Assembly: GCF_002302635.1 (NCBI RefSeq)
Contig: NZ_CP022387.1
Location: 1,116,001-1,180,000, forward strand
DNA: 64,000 nt
Source of the DNA: Capnocytophaga stomatis
GTDB taxonomy: Bacteria > Bacteroidota > Bacteroidia > Flavobacteriales > Flavobacteriaceae
Direction of reading: 5' to 3'
The notes under the pieces were generated by a model. It was not told where the DNA came from, did no database searches, and saw only the letters and a list, made by a program, of their open reading frames with translations. The position numbers and the translations under genes are program-made. Numbering within the stretch: position 1 is the stretch's first letter; each line of letters starts with the position of its first letter. This document shows positions 35,225 to 44,521 of this stretch, one piece after another.

Positions 35225-36193
35225 ATGTCAAATCCAGATTCAAAACTTCCGTATTTAGAAATCATTGAATGGGTGGAACCTGACCCCAATCTGCTAATGT
35301 GGAAAGTTCCTGACCAAGATAAAGAAATAAAAAATGGAGCAAAGCTCATTGTACGCGAAAGCCAATCCGTTCTTTTCTTAAATGAAGGTAATATCGCCGA
35401 TATTTTCACAGCAGGCACACATTCGCTTTCCACTCAAAATATACCTATTCTTTCCAAACTTAAAGGCTGGAAGTACGGTTTTGAAAGTCCATTCAAGGCA
35501 GATGTCTATTATTTTTCAACCAAACAATTTGTAAACCTCAAATGGGGAACGCCTGCTCCTGTGCTGATGCGTGATTCACAATTTGGACAGGTACGAGTAC
35601 GTGCATTTGGGTCGTACAATGTAAAAATAGCTGATATCGCCAAGTTTTTTAAAGAATACGCCGGCACATATCCTTTATTAACGGTTTTTGAACTGGAAGC
35701 ACAACTTCGTGACTTTATCGCTCCAAAATTTGGGGAAGCTCTTTCCAATACTAATCTTTCGGTTGTAGATGTTGCAGGAAATATGACCGATTTGAGCAAT
35801 AAAATCCGTCCGATGATTGAGCCTTATTTCTCTGACTTCGGAATTGAAATAACGCAATTCACGGTGAGCTCCGTCACTCTTCCTCAAGAAGTCACAGAGT
35901 TTTATGACAAGGCCACAAGTATGAATATTATTGGCGATATGAATCGTTTTCAGCAATTTAACACTGCTAATGCCATTGGCAACGACCGCAGCAATCTTAA
36001 TTCAAGCGTAAAAGAAGGCGTAGCAATGGGAATGATGATGGGAACGATGCAACAACAAATGCAACAAAATCAGTCGGTAAACAGCGATGAGCCAACAACA
36101 AAACTTCAAAAACTCAAAACGCTTTTTGAAAACGGACTTATCGATGAAGAAGAATACAAAGCAAAAAAAGCTGAAATTTTAGCGAATTTTTAA
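35225..36193 (+). CDS. SPFH-domain protein with C-terminal SHOCT motif (YdjI/virion-core-like)
   Basis: This is a 322-aa soluble protein. The SPFH/band-7 domain (about 20-240) matches the subfamily once called 'virion core protein': LLMWKVPDQDKEIKNGAKLIV, ESQSVLFLNEGNIADIF and FGSYNVKIADIAKFFKEYAG. A low-complexity Met/Gln stretch (about 255-285) leads to a SHOCT motif at the end (LQKLKTLFENGLIDEEEYKAKK, with only key residues Leu/Phe/Gly/Asp-Glu-Glu-Tyr needed). SPFH proteins oligomerise and organise membranes or stress complexes. It is the first gene after the shared direct-repeat promoter and directly precedes the immunity array. Confidence 0.88.
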   Translation: MSNPDSKLPYLEIIEWVEPDPNLLMWKVPDQDKEIKNGAKLIVRESQSVLFLNEGNIADIFTAGTHSLSTQNIPILSKLKGWKYGFESPFKADVYYFSTKQFVNLKWGTPAPVLMRDSQFGQVRVRAFGSYNVKIADIAKFFKEYAGTYPLLTVFELEAQLRDFIAPKFGEALSNTNLSVVDVAGNMTDLSNKIRPMIEPYFSDFGIEITQFTVSSVTLPQEVTEFYDKATSMNIIGDMNRFQQFNTANAIGNDRSNLNSSVKEGVAMGMMMGTMQQQMQQNQSVNSDEPTTKLQKLKTLFENGLIDEEEYKAKKAEILANF

Positions 36194-36241
36194 AACAGAA
36201 GAAAAATATAACATACATAATTTCAATTAATTTCTAAAACT

Positions 36242-38383
36242 ATGACAGAAAAACAAATCTTGAAAAAAATTGATGCTTGGGACGAAAACGACAACATCCA
36301 AGCCATTATTGATTTCATAGAAAATCTTCCTGTGGAACAGCGTTCTACCGCCGTTTTGAGCGAACTCGGAAGGGCTTACAATAACTTTTACTGGCTCGAC
36401 CAAACAGCCGGAAACGAAAAATATCTGCAAAAAGCAATCGAAGTTTTTAAATATCTGGAAGAAGAACTCGGCGACACGGCTTCGTGGAATTACCGCATCG
36501 GATATTCGTATTTTTACCTAAATAACAGCGAATTAGCCAAAAAACATTTCCTCAAAGAACGAGAACTGCAAGGTTGCGGAAACGATGTGGAAACCTACTT
36601 GGCTTGCATCGAATACGCTCAAGAAAAAGGCATTTCGCCCGTAGATGTTTACAATGGCGGAAGAGAAAACGTGCAGTATCCGCTGGAGCGTTTCTTAAAC
36701 TTTTTAGAGAAAAAAGCACCTAAATTACGCACTCTTCTTGCCAAAGGAGCTTCCGATGCCGAGTTGGAAAACTTTGAAAAACAAATCGGTGTGAAACTTC
36801 CCGGTGCTTACAAGGAACTCTATCGCACATTTAACGGTCAAACGGAAATTGTGCCGTTTTTCGCTACAGACAGTCAGCATTTCGTTTCGCTGAGTGAAGT
36901 GGCTGAAGTTCAAGAAAGATGGCTAAATTTCGTAAAAGAACATTATGGTGAAAATTGGAAAAACGTAACGCTTTCCGAAGAAGTTTTCTTTGATGAAGAA
37001 GACATCAAAAATACGCTTTTCAACAAAAAATGGATTCCGATTTTAGCCGGAGAACGATTCTTCATTTGTATGGATTTAGACCCAAAACAAGAAGAATTCT
37101 CTGGGCAAATCATCTGCGTAATGCTCAATGAAGACATCAATAACTTTGAGGTAGGTTATCTTTATAACGACATCAAAGATTGGTTAGGTTTCATTATTCG
37201 CAACTTGCAATCAGGACAATTGGCGTACAATGCTGAAAGTAACCAACTTGAGTTCGTTGAAAATGAAAATTACGAAGATTGGGCTTATTACACGGAAGAG
37301 GAACGTGTAGCTTTGGAAAATTACATTGAAAAGTCTTTCGGTAAATTTGATGAGGTTTTGCACGAATTAGAATCGCCTGATATTCATTGCGATATATACA
37401 TTATAAAACCAACGCCTGAACGAAATTACTACACTTTGGTAACGGGCGGTATGGGAGCTTTCCAGATGTACACTCCGGAAGGTTATTCATCGTCACCGTT
37501 TGCTGAATTGGTTATCAACCTTCCTCCTACTTGGAATGTTCAAAGTCAGGATGAAAAAGATTATTGGCCTATCCGTTGGCTAAAAAATTTGGCTCGTTTG
37601 CCTATTCACCACCAAACCTACTTAGGATATGGGCATACTATCCCAACAGGCGAGGCTTTGGAAGGCACAAATTTTGATTGTTTAATGCTTATCGGAGCAG
37701 TTACGCAAAGTGAAGATGGTGAGGAAACACAATGGGCAATGGCTGAACTACCTTCAGGAAAGGCCGTCGGATTCTTCTATTTGGTACCACTTTATCCAGA
37801 AGAAACGCAGTTCAAACTTGACCAATCGGCAGATGATTTGCTGGATAAATTTGAAGTCGCCGATGTTGCTTATCCGCCTGTGGTAGATATCAATCGTATC
37901 AATGTTTGCGAAGGTTACGAGGCTATGGAAATTCCGAATTTGTTGGACGATATTGCGTGGGCATTTAACGACCGTTTTTATGGTTCATTGATGCATTTCT
38001 GGGAAGCTGTGCAAGAATATAACGCTGATATTGAAAATGATTTGGAAGATTTCACTCCTTTTGCTACGATTTTCAACAGTTCCAAAGTGATGATGATGTA
38101 CGAGGCTTACATCAAAAGTGAGAAGGATATTTTGGAAAATGAACGCTTGCTTAATCCGGAAACCTTCGATGACCCGGACGAAGACGGAATGTATTACGCT
38201 CGCATATTGGCAGAAATTGAGAGTGAAGACCGCGATTATTTCGGAGCTTTGAATTTGCTTCGTCATATTCACAACACATTACGCAACAAGGATTTAGGAG
38301 ACCATATTTTCTTTGAAGGCTTCGATTTGGAATCCTATCAGGAAGATGGAACACCTGTAATCTACTTGAATTTAGGAAGTTAA
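36242..38383 (+). CDS. TPR - SMI1/KNR4 - Suppressor-of-fused multidomain protein
   Basis: This 713-aa protein combines three immunity-associated modules. TPR-like repeats fill about 1-140. An SMI1/KNR4 (SUKH) domain spans about 165-335 (ASDAELENFEKQIGVKLPGAYKELYRTFNG is its N-terminal signature, key part LPGAYKELYRTFNG). A SUFU domain (about 375-545) has YYTLVTGGMGAFQM, FAELVINLPPTWN, WPIRWLKNLARLP and TYLGYGHTIP. The C-terminal 165 residues are unassigned. SUKH and SUFU domains are used as toxin antidotes in polymorphic-toxin systems. It is by far the largest gene of the array and its first member, 49 bp after the SPFH gene. Confidence 0.88.
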   Translation: MTEKQILKKIDAWDENDNIQAIIDFIENLPVEQRSTAVLSELGRAYNNFYWLDQTAGNEKYLQKAIEVFKYLEEELGDTASWNYRIGYSYFYLNNSELAKKHFLKERELQGCGNDVETYLACIEYAQEKGISPVDVYNGGRENVQYPLERFLNFLEKKAPKLRTLLAKGASDAELENFEKQIGVKLPGAYKELYRTFNGQTEIVPFFATDSQHFVSLSEVAEVQERWLNFVKEHYGENWKNVTLSEEVFFDEEDIKNTLFNKKWIPILAGERFFICMDLDPKQEEFSGQIICVMLNEDINNFEVGYLYNDIKDWLGFIIRNLQSGQLAYNAESNQLEFVENENYEDWAYYTEEERVALENYIEKSFGKFDEVLHELESPDIHCDIYIIKPTPERNYYTLVTGGMGAFQMYTPEGYSSSPFAELVINLPPTWNVQSQDEKDYWPIRWLKNLARLPIHHQTYLGYGHTIPTGEALEGTNFDCLMLIGAVTQSEDGEETQWAMAELPSGKAVGFFYLVPLYPEETQFKLDQSADDLLDKFEVADVAYPPVVDINRINVCEGYEAMEIPNLLDDIAWAFNDRFYGSLMHFWEAVQEYNADIENDLEDFTPFATIFNSSKVMMMYEAYIKSEKDILENERLLNPETFDDPDEDGMYYARILAEIESEDRDYFGALNLLRHIHNTLRNKDLGDHIFFEGFDLESYQEDGTPVIYLNLGS

Positions 38384-38393
38384 TTTTTTTCTT

Positions 38394-38427
38394 GCCAATC
38401 CCTCAAAAAAGTGGGATTGGCTTTTTT
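38394..38427 (+). terminator. Strong terminator/attenuator after the first array gene
   Basis: GCCAATCCC and GGGATTGGC form a 9-bp perfect stem followed by TTTTTT, directly after the 36242-38383 gene. Only 25 bp separate it from the next ATG, with no room for a full promoter. It probably works as a partial terminator. Confidence 0.88.
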
Positions 38428-38452
38428 AACTCTTTTTCCAATAACACAAAAA

Positions 38453-39106
38453 ATGAATATTCCTTTTGAAAAAATAGAACCTTTCTGTAGCACTAAAAAG
38501 CAACAAAAGAATTTAGAAAAACTCAAGAAGAAGTTTTCCATAAAAAATGCAATAAACAGGGAAACACTATCCGATTTGATAGACAGCCTTTTCATTTGTG
38601 AAAAATACGAACCGCTTTTGGCTTTACTTCCCGAAGTTTTGAGCGTACCTTTTGAAGAAGATTTCCTCATTTGGGGCGATGTAGAATCGTATTTAGCCGT
38701 CATTGCTACAATTCCGAACATTACTTCCGACCAACGGAAAGCTATTTTTGAACATTACAAAAGCGTTACTGAATACCAAAGTACCAAAAAAGCACAAGAA
38801 GGTTTGAATTACTATTTTCATCGGATTTTGTCGCTCAATAAGGTTAGGGATTACCAAAAAGCAGTTGTGGAAGCTATTGAGGAAGAAGATTTTAGCTATG
38901 AATATGCGATGCGTTTAGGGCTTTTGAAAGAAGCAAACCAAGTAAAACTTATCAGCGAGTTTGTTGATTTCAAAACTTTGCAATTTCCGCAGTGGTTGGA
39001 AGCTCCTTATTTTGAAAATCGGGAAATGTTGCAGAATCATATGGATAAAATCATCAATCAAGAATTAAAATCACTGAAAGAAAAACGATTAGCTAAATAT
39101 CTTTAA
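38453..39106 (+). CDS. Array protein 2: helical protein of unknown function
   Basis: This is a 217-aa soluble, acidic protein with no signal peptide or membrane segment. The pattern of amphipathic helices (LIDSLFICEKYEPLLALLPEVL) resembles HEAT- or TPR-like solenoids. I cannot assign a family. The ATG at 38453 is preferred; the frame extends upstream only into the terminator hairpin. Co-directional neighbours suggest it is an immunity protein. Confidence 0.75.
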   Translation: MNIPFEKIEPFCSTKKQQKNLEKLKKKFSIKNAINRETLSDLIDSLFICEKYEPLLALLPEVLSVPFEEDFLIWGDVESYLAVIATIPNITSDQRKAIFEHYKSVTEYQSTKKAQEGLNYYFHRILSLNKVRDYQKAVVEAIEEEDFSYEYAMRLGLLKEANQVKLISEFVDFKTLQFPQWLEAPYFENREMLQNHMDKIINQELKSLKEKRLAKYL

Positions 39107-39129
39107 GTAACCCAAAATAACATACAGCA

Positions 39130-39975
39130 ATGAAAATAACAGATAGTGAACTACAACGAAATGACTTATCCTCATTGGCTTTTTTTGGTGCAGCCAATTA
39201 TAATGTTAAAAATATTCGTGAAGATATTGAACATTACAAAACTTTGGACAAAATACGCACAAGTATTTTCGGAAACATTAAAGCATTGAGCCTCCTTTGT
39301 GAACATTTTGATGGAGGAGATAATCCCATAATGACCGAAGAAGCTCAGCAATGGAAAGTAATTCTGCTTGATTATTGTGAACGTAATAAACGCAAGATTC
39401 CAAAAGCATTACGAGATGATTTTTTACAAAACTTAACAAACGATTTGGACACAATCATTAATAACAGCATTGATATTCCTGACTTTTTATGGAAAAGTGA
39501 CGCCCAAAAACGTGAAATAGTTGTAAAGGTAAAAAATCAAGCATTGAAAGACAAATACATTGCTCTGGCTGAATTGAAATACAGTAAATTAGGAGGTGCT
39601 TTACAAAATTATCTGCTCGAATGTTTACAAAAATTAGAAGAAAAAGAGGAAGCATCAGAAGAGCAAACAATTTCAAGAAAAAAGACACGCAGTTTTTGTC
39701 CTCACATCTTTGCTTCATCTGATAATGAATACACCTTTTTATTAGATGACTTTGATATTTTTTTGACTGAAAAACAACATTCTGAAGATACCGAAATCAA
39801 TGCGTATGATATTGAAAAACAACTTAAAGAATACTTAAAAGAAACCAACAAACCTTTACTTGAAAAGTTGTTTTTTGATTGTGAAAGTTCTCTTTTTTCA
39901 GTGAGAAGTCAAAACTTAGAAAACTTGATACAATTACAAAAAGCACTATTGCATTTAGCTTTTGATAATCAGTAA
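39130..39975 (+). CDS. Array protein 3: unknown helical protein
   Basis: This is a 281-aa soluble protein, predominantly helical, starting MKITDSELQRNDLSSLAFFGAAN. A short low-complexity hinge of Glu/Lys/Ser lies at about 170-190 (KLEEKEEASEEQTISRKKT). No family is recognised. It lies 23 bp after the previous gene. An antidote role is inferred from context only. Confidence 0.75.
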   Translation: MKITDSELQRNDLSSLAFFGAANYNVKNIREDIEHYKTLDKIRTSIFGNIKALSLLCEHFDGGDNPIMTEEAQQWKVILLDYCERNKRKIPKALRDDFLQNLTNDLDTIINNSIDIPDFLWKSDAQKREIVVKVKNQALKDKYIALAELKYSKLGGALQNYLLECLQKLEEKEEASEEQTISRKKTRSFCPHIFASSDNEYTFLLDDFDIFLTEKQHSEDTEINAYDIEKQLKEYLKETNKPLLEKLFFDCESSLFSVRSQNLENLIQLQKALLHLAFDNQ

Positions 39976-39991
39976 AGAAAATATAATTACT

Positions 39992-40687
39992 ATGGCAAGC
40001 CCAAAAGAAATTTTTGAAAAAGCCTGTGGCGAAATCGCTCAGCAATTTCCTGACTTTAAATCCATACAAAAAGGAAGAAAACTAAAGAAAGTGAGCCAAG
40101 ATAAAAGCATAGAGTTTGAAATTTATTTTCAGACCAGTATGAGAAACCATAACGGCAGCGTTGCCATACTTCCGCACATTAACATTTCTTCCAAAAAAAT
40201 GGAAAAATGGCTCAACACACAAAGTAACGGACAAGAAATGTGGGAGTCAATCTTTACAAAACAACTCGGTTACCTCACGCCACGCCAATATTGGCACGAA
40301 TGGAACTTGGCAGGGCTTAGTTTTCAGCCAACCATCGATGAAATTGTAAAGTATTTAAAAGAATATGCCTTACCTATTTTTGAACTTTTTGAAAATAAAG
40401 ACAAAGCAGTAGATTTTTTATTAGAAAATGGAGCAATTTTCAACAAAAATGTAAAACACGATGAACTTTTACCTTTCTACTTTGTATTTTGGCACGGCGG
40501 AAAAGAAAAAGCAGAAATTTTCCTCAATAATTTCGTGCAAAATTGCAGTTACAAAGGAAAATTCATCAAATCATATGAAAAATTACAAACCGTCAAACAA
40601 ATTAATTTTACTTATGGCAGTTTTGTCGGCGAGGACATCTTAAAATTTGCAGTAGCTCACGGAATTAAACTCAACATCAAAGAATAA
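39992..40687 (+). CDS. Array protein 4: putative DUF4304-like protein
   Basis: This is a 231-aa soluble protein. The N-terminal half (FEKACGEIAQQFPDF, IEFEIYFQTSMRNHNGSVAI, GYLTPRQYWHEWNLAG) weakly resembles DUF4304-type proteins, which occur in polyimmunity loci. The C-terminal half has FYFVFWHGGKEKAEIFLNNF. The ATG at 39992 is chosen; an upstream ATG at 39962 would overlap the previous gene. The family call is tentative. Confidence 0.7.
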   Translation: MASPKEIFEKACGEIAQQFPDFKSIQKGRKLKKVSQDKSIEFEIYFQTSMRNHNGSVAILPHINISSKKMEKWLNTQSNGQEMWESIFTKQLGYLTPRQYWHEWNLAGLSFQPTIDEIVKYLKEYALPIFELFENKDKAVDFLLENGAIFNKNVKHDELLPFYFVFWHGGKEKAEIFLNNFVQNCSYKGKFIKSYEKLQTVKQINFTYGSFVGEDILKFAVAHGIKLNIKE

Positions 40688-40690
40688 ACA

Positions 40691-41218
40691 ATGGATTTTG
40701 CAGAAATAAATCACTATATCGACCTTTTTTATGAGGAAAAACTTTCTGAATACGACCTGAAATATTACATCACACAATGTGCTGAAAAAGAAAATATTTC
40801 GGTTGAAACGCTTTCAGTTCTGTTTCTGAAAGATTGTACAGCAAACAAAGATGGAGAAATTTTAGAAAATGCGTTGTTGATTGTATTCATTTTTAATATT
40901 CATAATAAGGAAGTTGTAGCACTTTGTCAGGAATTATTACTCAAAGATTGGCACGAACGTCACGAAGATATTATTTCTGTTTTGGAAGACAACAGAAACA
41001 AAGAAACCGTTCCGTATTTGCTTAAAGCTTTCCGAGTGAAACTGAAATATATGCAGTACAACAATTATTATTCGTTTCATAAAAAACTGTTATGGGCAGT
41101 TTATAAACTTTCTGGTTCTCAATACAAAAAAGAACTATTACAACTAACTGAACATATCAGTCCAAAGCTAAAGCCTGAGTGGAAGCAATTTATAGGAAAC
41201 AAAATGGGGAAAATATAA
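40691..41218 (+). CDS. Array protein 5: HEAT-repeat-like protein
   Basis: This is a 175-aa helical protein. DIISVLEDNRNKETVPYLLKAF and the following helix pair have the spacing of HEAT/armadillo-type repeats, and AALCQELLL-like helices precede them. HEAT-like antidotes are known in immunity arrays. It starts 3 bp after the stop of protein 4, suggesting tight co-translation. Confidence 0.7.
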   Translation: MDFAEINHYIDLFYEEKLSEYDLKYYITQCAEKENISVETLSVLFLKDCTANKDGEILENALLIVFIFNIHNKEVVALCQELLLKDWHERHEDIISVLEDNRNKETVPYLLKAFRVKLKYMQYNNYYSFHKKLLWAVYKLSGSQYKKELLQLTEHISPKLKPEWKQFIGNKMGKI

Positions 41219-41231
41219 AAAGAACAAAACT

Positions 41232-41564
41232 ATGAACATAAAGGAATCACAACTGAAAATTTGTGCAAAATACCAATCCGAGTTCGAGCAACTAAAACCT
41301 AATGAAATGGTAGCGGTAGCTTTGGACACATTAGGGCAAATGCCTATCGTTGGAGAGCGAATCGTGTTAGAGGAAGATAAAAACGTTTCGTGGTTTATTT
41401 ACTGCGGAGAGTATTCTGATGCAGATGATTTCTACAAACCGATACACTGGTATCATCTAATTGAAATTTTGCCCGAAGTATTACCTTATTTGGGATTAGA
41501 GCAAGGATTTCGTTTTATCATTGACAATGAAGGCTATGAAGATGTTTGGAAAGATGAAAATTAA
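41232..41564 (+). CDS. Array protein 6: Imm33/DUF2185-like immunity protein
   Basis: This is a 110-aa compact protein. SWFIYCGEYSDADDFYKPIHWYHL and the ending GFRFIIDNEGYEDVW follow the pattern of DUF2185/Imm33-like antidotes, although only short motifs were compared. It is acidic and soluble. It starts 13 bp after protein 5. Confidence 0.75.
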   Translation: MNIKESQLKICAKYQSEFEQLKPNEMVAVALDTLGQMPIVGERIVLEEDKNVSWFIYCGEYSDADDFYKPIHWYHLIEILPEVLPYLGLEQGFRFIIDNEGYEDVWKDEN

Positions 41565-41582
41565 CCCAAAAAACAACTAAAA

Positions 41583-42335
41583 ATGGCTCATAATAAAGAT
41601 TATTTTAAAGATTTTAACATCAATCCTAAAGGACTTTTACAGGAGGAAATTGATATTATCAATGATTGGTATGCCAATTACACCAAATTCGACAGAAATA
41701 TACATCTTTTTGATGCAGAAGAAGTTGAAATTTACACTGAACACGTAAAATTTCTGAAAGAAGAATATGAAAATCTTTCGTTTTGTGATGACATTTTGTT
41801 ATTTTCAGCAGATGAAGACAGCAATTGTGCAGGAATTATGACAAAAGGAATAATGCGAGGTTGGATTTTCTTTTTCTCAGAAGATTTTTGGACAAAACCA
41901 GTCTTTCGGACACTCAAAACTTTTTATGAAAAGGTAAAATCTGAAGAAATTACCGATGTTTCTGCCTTTGGTATTAAATCTCCGGATTTTCAAAATAAGC
42001 ATCGAACCGCATCAGAACTCGCTACTGATAATAAAGTATTCGATGACCTTTTACAAAAAATACATCATACTGAAAACAAGCACGATAAAAATCTGTTTAT
42101 AGAAGCACTCATTACCATTTCTCCCCCTAACAGAATTAGTGAACTCACAGAATTTCTATTTTCAGAAGATTATTGGCATACACGCCAAATTTTGGAAGCA
42201 TTTGCTTTCTATAATCATCAAACAGACCACGAATTACTATACAAATTAGGAAAAGAAAAACCACAATTTCGCAAACAATTAAAAGAAATGGGAATACAAC
42301 CTCAAAGAAAGTTCCTTTGGTGGAAGAAATGGTAA
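41583..42335 (+). CDS. Array protein 7: SMI1/KNR4-like N-terminus with helical tail
   Basis: This is a 250-aa protein. The N-terminal part (about 15-110), with DDILLFSADEDSNCAGIMTKG and WIFFFSEDFW, resembles the end of SUKH domains. The C-terminal 100 residues look like two HEAT-type repeats (SELTEFLFSEDYWHTRQILEAF). Both modules are seen in immunity loci. The family call is tentative. Confidence 0.7.
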   Translation: MAHNKDYFKDFNINPKGLLQEEIDIINDWYANYTKFDRNIHLFDAEEVEIYTEHVKFLKEEYENLSFCDDILLFSADEDSNCAGIMTKGIMRGWIFFFSEDFWTKPVFRTLKTFYEKVKSEEITDVSAFGIKSPDFQNKHRTASELATDNKVFDDLLQKIHHTENKHDKNLFIEALITISPPNRISELTEFLFSEDYWHTRQILEAFAFYNHQTDHELLYKLGKEKPQFRKQLKEMGIQPQRKFLWWKKW

Positions 42336-42413
42336 AAAGCGAAGAAAATCAAATCCAATTATTTTTAGAAATTAAAAATATTTTTGCGAGATAACCAGAT
42401 TAATTAGCTAACA

Positions 42414-43001
42414 ATGAATTTACTAAAATGTTTACAAACAGACGGCATAACTATTCTGAAAGAACGCCAAGAAGAAGAGAAAGACATTAACAAAATATAC
42501 GAAAGCGAAATACCTTTGCTTCTCGACAACGAACACGAAAGGATTTATTTTGTAAAATTTGCCGATGAAATGCCCGAAATACGCATTCCTTTTGGTGATT
42601 TTTTATGTTTCGGAAAAATTGGCTTTGAGAAACAATATTTTGTGATTGACAAAGAAGGAAAAATCTTTAAATATGATTTCTGTTATGAAGATGAAAGCAA
42701 CTTAGTGTTTGTGAATAGTTCCCTCACGGCATTTTACAGGAGTTATTGCCGATATATGGCTGGAATTTTTATGTATAAGGCTCATCAAAGTGATGAGGAC
42801 TTCCCAATGGAAGCCGAAGTAGAACGAATTACGGAATTTATCAAAAGTTTTGACCCTGCTGCTGTTGAAAACGAACAAACTTACTGGTCTGACCAGCTAT
42901 TTATACTTGAAGATGGCTTTGCTTACCTGATGCATAACGTCGTAGACAGAACGTTAGGAATGCCAAAGCATAATTATCAGCAAAAAAAGAAGAATAAGTA
43001 A
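42414..43001 (+). CDS. Array protein 8: SUKH-4-like immunity protein
   Basis: This is a 195-aa soluble protein. The central strands (YFVKFADEMPEIRIPFGDFLCFG, shown here by its core IRIPFGDFLCFG) and the helix FVNSSLTAFYRSYCRYMAGI fit the SUKH-4 group of nuclease antidotes. The C-terminus turns basic (QQKKKNK). It follows a 78-bp gap. The assignment is by pattern and not certain. Confidence 0.65.
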   Translation: MNLLKCLQTDGITILKERQEEEKDINKIYESEIPLLLDNEHERIYFVKFADEMPEIRIPFGDFLCFGKIGFEKQYFVIDKEGKIFKYDFCYEDESNLVFVNSSLTAFYRSYCRYMAGIFMYKAHQSDEDFPMEAEVERITEFIKSFDPAAVENEQTYWSDQLFILEDGFAYLMHNVVDRTLGMPKHNYQQKKKNK

Positions 43002-43066
43002 AGAATTTAATCTTTTTATAAAAAAAGGACTACTTTAAAAAATCAAAGAGACAATCAGTGCTTTGG

Positions 43067-43089
43067 CAGGAATTTTCGCCTGTTTTTTT
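43067..43089 (+). terminator. Weak hairpin with T-run
   Basis: CAGG and CCTG pair around an 8-nt loop, followed by seven Ts, in the 132-bp gap after protein 8. The short stem makes it at best a weak terminator. Confidence 0.35.
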
Positions 43090-43133
43090 AGAATTTTCTA
43101 TCAAAAACAGAATAATTTAAACAAATAGTAACA

Positions 43134-43712
43134 ATGAATTTCAAAGAATTATTAAAACACGAAGGGCTTACTGCCCAACAAATAAAACACATTGAGTTGT
43201 TGGACAAAAAATTTTCGGCAACCAATGCAGGCAATTTAAAAAAAGCCAATGACCTGCTTTTCAGTTTATTGTACACCAACAATTTACCTGCCGTTCAAAC
43301 GCTCCTTGATTTGATGACGCAAATTCCGTTTAACGGCAATTTTAACCAATGGACTTTTGTGGAACCAAGTTACACCTTGCGTTATTTTTTGAGCAATGAC
43401 AACACCGAAAAGGAGAAAATTAAGCATTATTTGATAAATGAGGTACGCTCCGAATGGGATGACGATGAGGAACACGCTGAGCATCTGCAAAAAAAACGTG
43501 ACGGAATGCTGGTGGAAAGCAGTTTGGAGCAATTGGAACGTTACAACACATCTGAAAAAGAAGAATTTACTTGGCGAACTACTGTTTTAATACGCTATTT
43601 AGAGGTTTTGGCAATAGGAGCAACAGGAAAATTGGATGAAAAAAACGTTTTAAACGAAATTAATTCCAATATCGAGCGACAAAAAGCATTAAATGCAAAG
43701 TTTAGCAAGTAA
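43134..43712 (+). CDS. Array protein 9: unknown helical protein
   Basis: This is a 192-aa helical protein. Repeated Leu-rich helices (ANDLLFSLLYTNNLPAVQTLLDLM) suggest ankyrin- or HEAT-like packing. There is no signal peptide or known family. The flanking gaps of 132 and 127 bp are the largest in this stretch, so it may have its own promoter. Confidence 0.7.
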   Translation: MNFKELLKHEGLTAQQIKHIELLDKKFSATNAGNLKKANDLLFSLLYTNNLPAVQTLLDLMTQIPFNGNFNQWTFVEPSYTLRYFLSNDNTEKEKIKHYLINEVRSEWDDDEEHAEHLQKKRDGMLVESSLEQLERYNTSEKEEFTWRTTVLIRYLEVLAIGATGKLDEKNVLNEINSNIERQKALNAKFSK

Positions 43713-43839
43713 ATTTGCTGATAAAATGCTCGAAATATGCATTTTTCTTCGAAAAAAAGAAAATTTTACCAATAAATAATTATGAATAATATCAGAAAGT
43801 ATTTTTTTAAATTCTAAACAAACTAAATGAAACATTATT

Positions 43840-44484
43840 ATGAGTTTTGCAAAAGAGATTAAGAAATTAAGTCAGTTTCTAAAAGAACAAGGTTTTTTAG
43901 CTGTTCCAATGGAGATTCGTAATACGCGTTCTTGGGTTAAAGAATTGGATAGCGAAAACTTAGTATATATGTATGTTTACATCAGTCAGCATTCACAAAA
44001 AAGCCAAAGAGGACACCTAATTATCTCTCCGCCACGCTATAATGATGATAGTTGGATAGGGAATCCTTTGGCTATTGGTATTCCACTGGCAGAAAATTGG
44101 GAATTGGGAACGGGCTTCTTTGATGATTACATAAATAGACTTACTAATTTATTGCCGAGTGCAGCTTATCTTAAAGATGCAGTTATTAAGGAACTGTACA
44201 GCGTAAGTAATATTTCTACTCAGACATCAGGGGCAAAAACACTTGGCGAAAGAGAACTGATAGAATTAAAAGCCTTTCGTAAATTACAAGAAGAAGCAAA
44301 TTTTACTGAGTTATGCCAAATAAGCAAAGAAATTTGGTTTAAGAAAAAAGATATTTATCTACTTGATATTGAATTGGGTAAAAAATGTTTTGAACCTTAT
44401 GGTGATGACATTACAATGAAATACATTGAGGATTACACATCTAAATTAAGTACAATTTTAGCCACATATAGTGCATTCAGATAG
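43840..44484 (+). CDS. Array protein 10: unknown protein
   Basis: This is a 214-aa soluble protein. The first half is alpha/beta (LKEQGFLAVPMEIRNTRSW, YMYVYISQHSQKS, HLIISPPRY), resembling the general layout of DUF4304-type proteins. A linker with GAKTLGERELIELKAF leads to a helical end. No firm family match was possible. Confidence 0.7.
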   Translation: MSFAKEIKKLSQFLKEQGFLAVPMEIRNTRSWVKELDSENLVYMYVYISQHSQKSQRGHLIISPPRYNDDSWIGNPLAIGIPLAENWELGTGFFDDYINRLTNLLPSAAYLKDAVIKELYSVSNISTQTSGAKTLGERELIELKAFRKLQEEANFTELCQISKEIWFKKKDIYLLDIELGKKCFEPYGDDITMKYIEDYTSKLSTILATYSAFR

Positions 44485-44521
44485 GCAGTAAATTTAGTAA
44501 TACAAATCAAAATAAAATTCA

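Noticed and set aside
38411-38452. Upstream GTG extension of array protein 2
   Set aside because: The extra codons are the terminator stem and T-run of the previous gene, so the start is placed at ATG 38453.
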